Part shown: in pieces, positions 61,050 to 64,000 of the stretch | Numbering within the stretch: position 1 is the stretch's first letter | How the letters are laid out: each line of letters begins with the position of its first letter | NCBI RefSeq assembly: GCF_004118935.1 | Contig: NZ_CP035375.1 | Location: 2,046,001-2,110,000, forward strand | Length of the DNA stretch: 64,000 bases | Reading direction: 5' to 3' | From: Salinibacterium sp. UTAS2018 | GTDB taxonomy: Bacteria > Actinomycetota > Actinomycetes > Actinomycetales > Microbacteriaceae | Notes under the pieces: generated by a model | Databases searched by the model: none | What the model saw: the letters and a program-made list of their open reading frames with translations, nothing else | What the model was told of the DNA's origin: nothing | Program-made: the position numbers and the translations under genes

Positions 61050-62787
61050 CCAAATCGAAGCTTCCTCTAACAACGCTAATGGCGGTGCGGGTGACTTCTA
61101 TTGGCATCAGGCTAGGGATAGTTCGTTGACGCCTCGCGCGATCCAAATGTTTCAGATAGCGGCGAGACACGACGGCGAAGACTTCGACGCTGCCAAGCAT
61201 CTAATCGACGATGAGTACGCGACAATCACTGGAAATGTGTCCGAACGCCACGGAGGCAAGTTTCAAACCGCGATTCAAGCGTATCGAGAGACCGGGTGGA
61301 TCGCGGTCCATGAAGGAAAAATCAGTGTCACGGCTGCGGGGCATCAGGCTTTAGCTTTGCTCGGTGACCTGCCTAGCTTCCTTGGAGCGGTACCGCCGTT
61401 TCTTTTGGAGCTGCTGGCTAGATTTCAACTCAATAATCCGGAGAGGCCCACGGGCCGAGGTGAAGGCACCACGACGCTACGGGACTCCAGCGATATTTTC
61501 CCATACTGGACGATATGGAAGATAATGCGCGAATGTGATGACCGAGTCACGATCAAGGAGCTGCAGAGGTTTGTGTTCCGGCTTCATCGCCAGGAGGACA
61601 TTCAGGCAACGATTGAATCGATAAGGGAATTCCGTTCCAACGCGAACTCAGGTAAGACTGAGGCTGAGCTTGATTTGGTATTTCCTCCGCGGTTAACCGG
61701 TGCGAATGCCGAGCCTAAGTATTGGATGGGCCGAGCTGGAACACAGATCGGTCGCTTACCACCCCTTATAGAAAAGCCGGATAGCTCGACCTACCAATTC
61801 AACCGATATTACTTACCGATGATCGATGCGGTACTGGCGAACGAACCCGTCTTCCAGGAGGCGTTGTCGGCGGAGAGCTGGATGGCAGATTTTGGTCGCC
61901 CAGTAGATCTAGAGCCTGCTGCCGGCGATTCGAACGGCCGTAGCAAACCCACTGACGAAAGTGAGCAGATCGACGTCGGAATCGATGACGACGATGCCCT
62001 TGCGCTTGAAGTGGAACAACTGATTAAGGATGGTTCTCGGTCCTTCCTGCTTACGGGGCCGCCAGGTACTAGTAAGTCTTGGTACGCGCGACAGCTTGCC
62101 AGCAGAATCGTCAGTGGAAACGCTGCACAGATTCGGCTTGTGCAATTTCACGCATCGTATGGGTATGAGGACTTCATGGAGGGCTTCGTGCCCGAACTGG
62201 TTCCTGGGCAACAACTTCCAAGTTTTGTGAGGCAATGGAAGGTCTTCGCGGAAGTCTGCAGGCTAGCGGAAAACGGCGAGATGGCTGTCTTGGTAATCGA
62301 TGAATTCAGCCGTGGAGATGCGGGTCGCATCTTTGGTGAGGCTCTTACATATATGGAACCAGATTACCGGGATAAGCCTTTTCGACTGTCGTCGGGCAGA
62401 ACTCTATCAATACCCGCAAATCTCGTCATCATCGCCACGATGAATCCTAATGACCGCTCAGTTTCAGCGATTGATGTGGCTATGCAACGACGTTTCGAAG
62501 TTATACAGATGAAGCCGGATTCTAAAATTCTCAAGGATTTGCTCGCTATGAATGGAGTCAGTGATGAACTGGTCGATAGAGTTCTAGTTTTTTTCAATGT
62601 GTGCCAAGAGGTAATGCCGCACGGAGGCCTGGGCCATGCGTACTTTATGGCGGTGAGAGACGAGGATAGCCTTCAGCGGCTCTGGGATTACAAACTCTCA
62701 CCCTTGTTCGAGCAAGAGCTGAAATACGTTCCAGAAGATCTGGAGCGGATATCTCTGGCGTTCAACACCATGATCGCCGGATGGTAA
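61042..62787 (+). CDS. McrB-like AAA+ ATPase
   Basis: A 581-residue protein. The C-terminal AAA+ domain has Walker A GPPGTSKS (339-346), FHASYGYEDFMEGF, Walker B VIDEFSR with Asp420 and Glu421, and the sensor segment MNPNDRS (467-473), which corresponds to the MNT-x-DRS of McrB GTPases. The N-terminal 300 residues include winged-helix-like parts (FQTAIQAYRETGWI...VTAAGHQALALLG) and probably bind DNA. It is the motor of a restriction complex with the McrC-like protein, whose ATG overlaps its stop by one base. Confidence 0.88.
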   Translation: MPDQIEASSNNANGGAGDFYWHQARDSSLTPRAIQMFQIAARHDGEDFDAAKHLIDDEYATITGNVSERHGGKFQTAIQAYRETGWIAVHEGKISVTAAGHQALALLGDLPSFLGAVPPFLLELLARFQLNNPERPTGRGEGTTTLRDSSDIFPYWTIWKIMRECDDRVTIKELQRFVFRLHRQEDIQATIESIREFRSNANSGKTEAELDLVFPPRLTGANAEPKYWMGRAGTQIGRLPPLIEKPDSSTYQFNRYYLPMIDAVLANEPVFQEALSAESWMADFGRPVDLEPAAGDSNGRSKPTDESEQIDVGIDDDDALALEVEQLIKDGSRSFLLTGPPGTSKSWYARQLASRIVSGNAAQIRLVQFHASYGYEDFMEGFVPELVPGQQLPSFVRQWKVFAEVCRLAENGEMAVLVIDEFSRGDAGRIFGEALTYMEPDYRDKPFRLSSGRTLSIPANLVIIATMNPNDRSVSAIDVAMQRRFEVIQMKPDSKILKDLLAMNGVSDELVDRVLVFFNVCQEVMPHGGLGHAYFMAVRDEDSLQRLWDYKLSPLFEQELKYVPEDLERISLAFNTMIAGW

Positions 62788-64000
62788 TGACTCGTCCCAT
62801 CGAGTATTTAGACGTCGTCGAGCGCGGCGAGATTGTTGTCGAAGACGAGAGACATGTAAGTGCGCTCTTAGCGCTTGGGCCAGAGTTTGAGGAAAGACAA
62901 TATTTTGCGATTCGGGTTCGTCGAGGGAAGTTCTTCCTAACAGCGGGCAAATACGTCGGGATTATTCCGATTGGTCGCTATTTAGTCCTTCGAGTCTCAA
63001 CCAAAGTTTCCACCACGCAGCTTATCCAGATTCTTACTCTGGCTGAACAGCCGCCGTTGCTCATCAGTTTGCTCGAACGCGCCTATGGGCAAGGCTCGGA
63101 TCTCAGCATGTTGGAGTTACTAGTTCGTGCGTTTCACCGTGAGTTGGCGACGTTGTTCCGACTCGGACCGATTCGTGAGTACACGAGGACACTGGGCGAA
63201 GGCCAGACGGTGCGCGGGCGTGCACTTCCAGGAGAGACTATTTCCAAGTTTTGGCCCAAAGCAAGTTTTGATCGAGTTATGTTCGAATATTTCGACTTCA
63301 GCCCTCAAAATCATCTGAATCAAGCGCTGGAATATGCGTTATGGCTCTCGCAACGGGTGTATCCGAAGGTATCTTCAAACCCAGATGCTGGTGTGATGCA
63401 AGACCTATCTGATGCACACCAAGTCTTCGGATCGATTCAACCCGATCGCAGTCGGGCGTTCCTGCCATCGCTGAGGCGCCACCTGCAAGAGAAACCTTCG
63501 GACGAGCCATTCGTGTCGTTCCGTCCACTGCTTACACTTTCGCTCATGCTCTTGGATGAAATAGGGGTGAACTTGGAGAGTGACTCCGCTGCCGATGTTG
63601 ACTTGGCGCCCATGGTCGTCGACATGGAAGAGGTGTTTCAAAACATGCTCTTTCACACGCTCGCAACCAGAGCGAAAATGTTTCAAGGATTTGAGTGTTG
63701 GGACACAGCTAAAAGTCACCAGAGGCCGCTGCTCAGTTCGCGCGATCGTAGCTTGCCCGATGGATTTAGATCAATAGCTTCGAATAGACCAGCGAAGCCA
63801 GATCTGACGTTCGCATTGAACGGAGTGCCGGTTATCGTGGGCGACGCCAAGTACAAATCGAGCCGCGACATTCACGACGTTTATCAAGCAGTGGCGCACG
63901 CCGGCGCCTATGGGGCGAGGGATATATTGCTTGTCTACCCCACCGAAGGAGCAGATAAAGTCATTGAATTTACGAGCCATGGTTATATTGGCGATGTAGG
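62787..64000 (+). CDS. McrC-like PD-(D/E)xK nuclease (5' part, runs off the window)
   Basis: The frame from the ATG at 62787 stays open to the window end, giving at least 404 residues. The N-terminal half follows the McrC pattern (GKYVGIIPIGRYLVLRVSTKV, then LLERAYGQGSDLSMLELLVRAFHREL). The nuclease motif is Asp339 in KPDLTFAL and Asp353-x-Lys355 in VGDAKYK, followed by the YQAVAHAGAYGARDILLVYP segment expected of the McrC core. It partners the McrB-like ATPase in cleaving DNA. Only the C-terminus is missing. Confidence 0.85.
   Translation, partial: MTRPIEYLDVVERGEIVVEDERHVSALLALGPEFEERQYFAIRVRRGKFFLTAGKYVGIIPIGRYLVLRVSTKVSTTQLIQILTLAEQPPLLISLLERAYGQGSDLSMLELLVRAFHRELATLFRLGPIREYTRTLGEGQTVRGRALPGETISKFWPKASFDRVMFEYFDFSPQNHLNQALEYALWLSQRVYPKVSSNPDAGVMQDLSDAHQVFGSIQPDRSRAFLPSLRRHLQEKPSDEPFVSFRPLLTLSLMLLDEIGVNLESDSAADVDLAPMVVDMEEVFQNMLFHTLATRAKMFQGFECWDTAKSHQRPLLSSRDRSLPDGFRSIASNRPAKPDLTFALNGVPVIVGDAKYKSSRDIHDVYQAVAHAGAYGARDILLVYPTEGADKVIEFTSHGYIGDV

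Overview
The window reads as a chromosomal segment of a high-GC actinobacterium, most likely of the family Microbacteriaceae. The grounds are dense, short-spaced operons with ATGA and GTGA overlaps, many GTG starts, frequent GGATGCC/GCATCC contexts, the actinobacterial mismatch endonuclease NucS, the coproporphyrin-dependent haem branch (ChdC plus an Fe-S type ferrochelatase), and an NrtR-type NAD regulator. Genus cannot be fixed from sequence alone. No rRNA, tRNA or CRISPR array was seen.

Layout. 1-7.8 kb: the end of a carbohydrate uptake operon (two ABC permeases, an SDR reductase, two heparinase II/III-type lyases, a YesL-like protein, an MFS carrier), probably for uronate-containing polysaccharide. 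7.8-11.2 kb: a DoxX-like protein, then a type III polyketide synthase, an isoprenylcysteine-methyltransferase-like protein and an FAD monooxygenase, the gene set of alkylresorcinol-type phenolic lipid clusters. 11.3-14.9 kb: a small lipoprotein and an adaptor/ATPase/permease efflux system. 14.9-23.1 kb: a repetitive, partly lower-GC zone of small lipoproteins, secreted S1 proteases, pseudogenes and a duplicated 3' end of the permease gene, reflecting a rearranged segmental duplication in which one copy is decaying. 23.1-31.6 kb: HAD phosphatase, NucS, two alpha/beta hydrolases, a Phd/RelE-like toxin-antitoxin pair, an MFS carrier, an M13 metallopeptidase and a class A beta-lactamase-like hydrolase.

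31.6-34.1 kb is a small-GTPase/roadblock operon resembling Streptomyces conservons but without the kinase. 34.4-45.3 kb is a near-complete haem locus: hemA divergent from hemE-cgoX-chdC-cpfC-hemC-hemB-hemL, then three small cell-envelope genes and hemD. 45.3-53.7 kb is ordinary metabolism and envelope genes (AcuI-like reductase, PfkA, TrhO, AlkA-like glycosylase, an acetyltransferase overlapping a PIG-L deacetylase).

53.7-59.0 kb is the most interesting block. An NrtR-type regulator is divergent from a four-gene chain: ARPP-1 domain protein, HD/SpoT-like protein, ADP-ribosylglycohydrolase fused to a Cys-based phosphatase, and a PHP phosphoesterase. Two copies of one palindrome, TTAGCGC-N6-GCGCTAA with one mismatch each, lie in the intergenic region. 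It looks like a self-contained NAD/ADP-ribose response or repair system. 59.6-64.0 kb is a lower-GC island with a DNA methyltransferase, a McrB-like AAA+ ATPase and a McrC-like nuclease that runs off the window: a McrBC/LlaJI-like restriction system.
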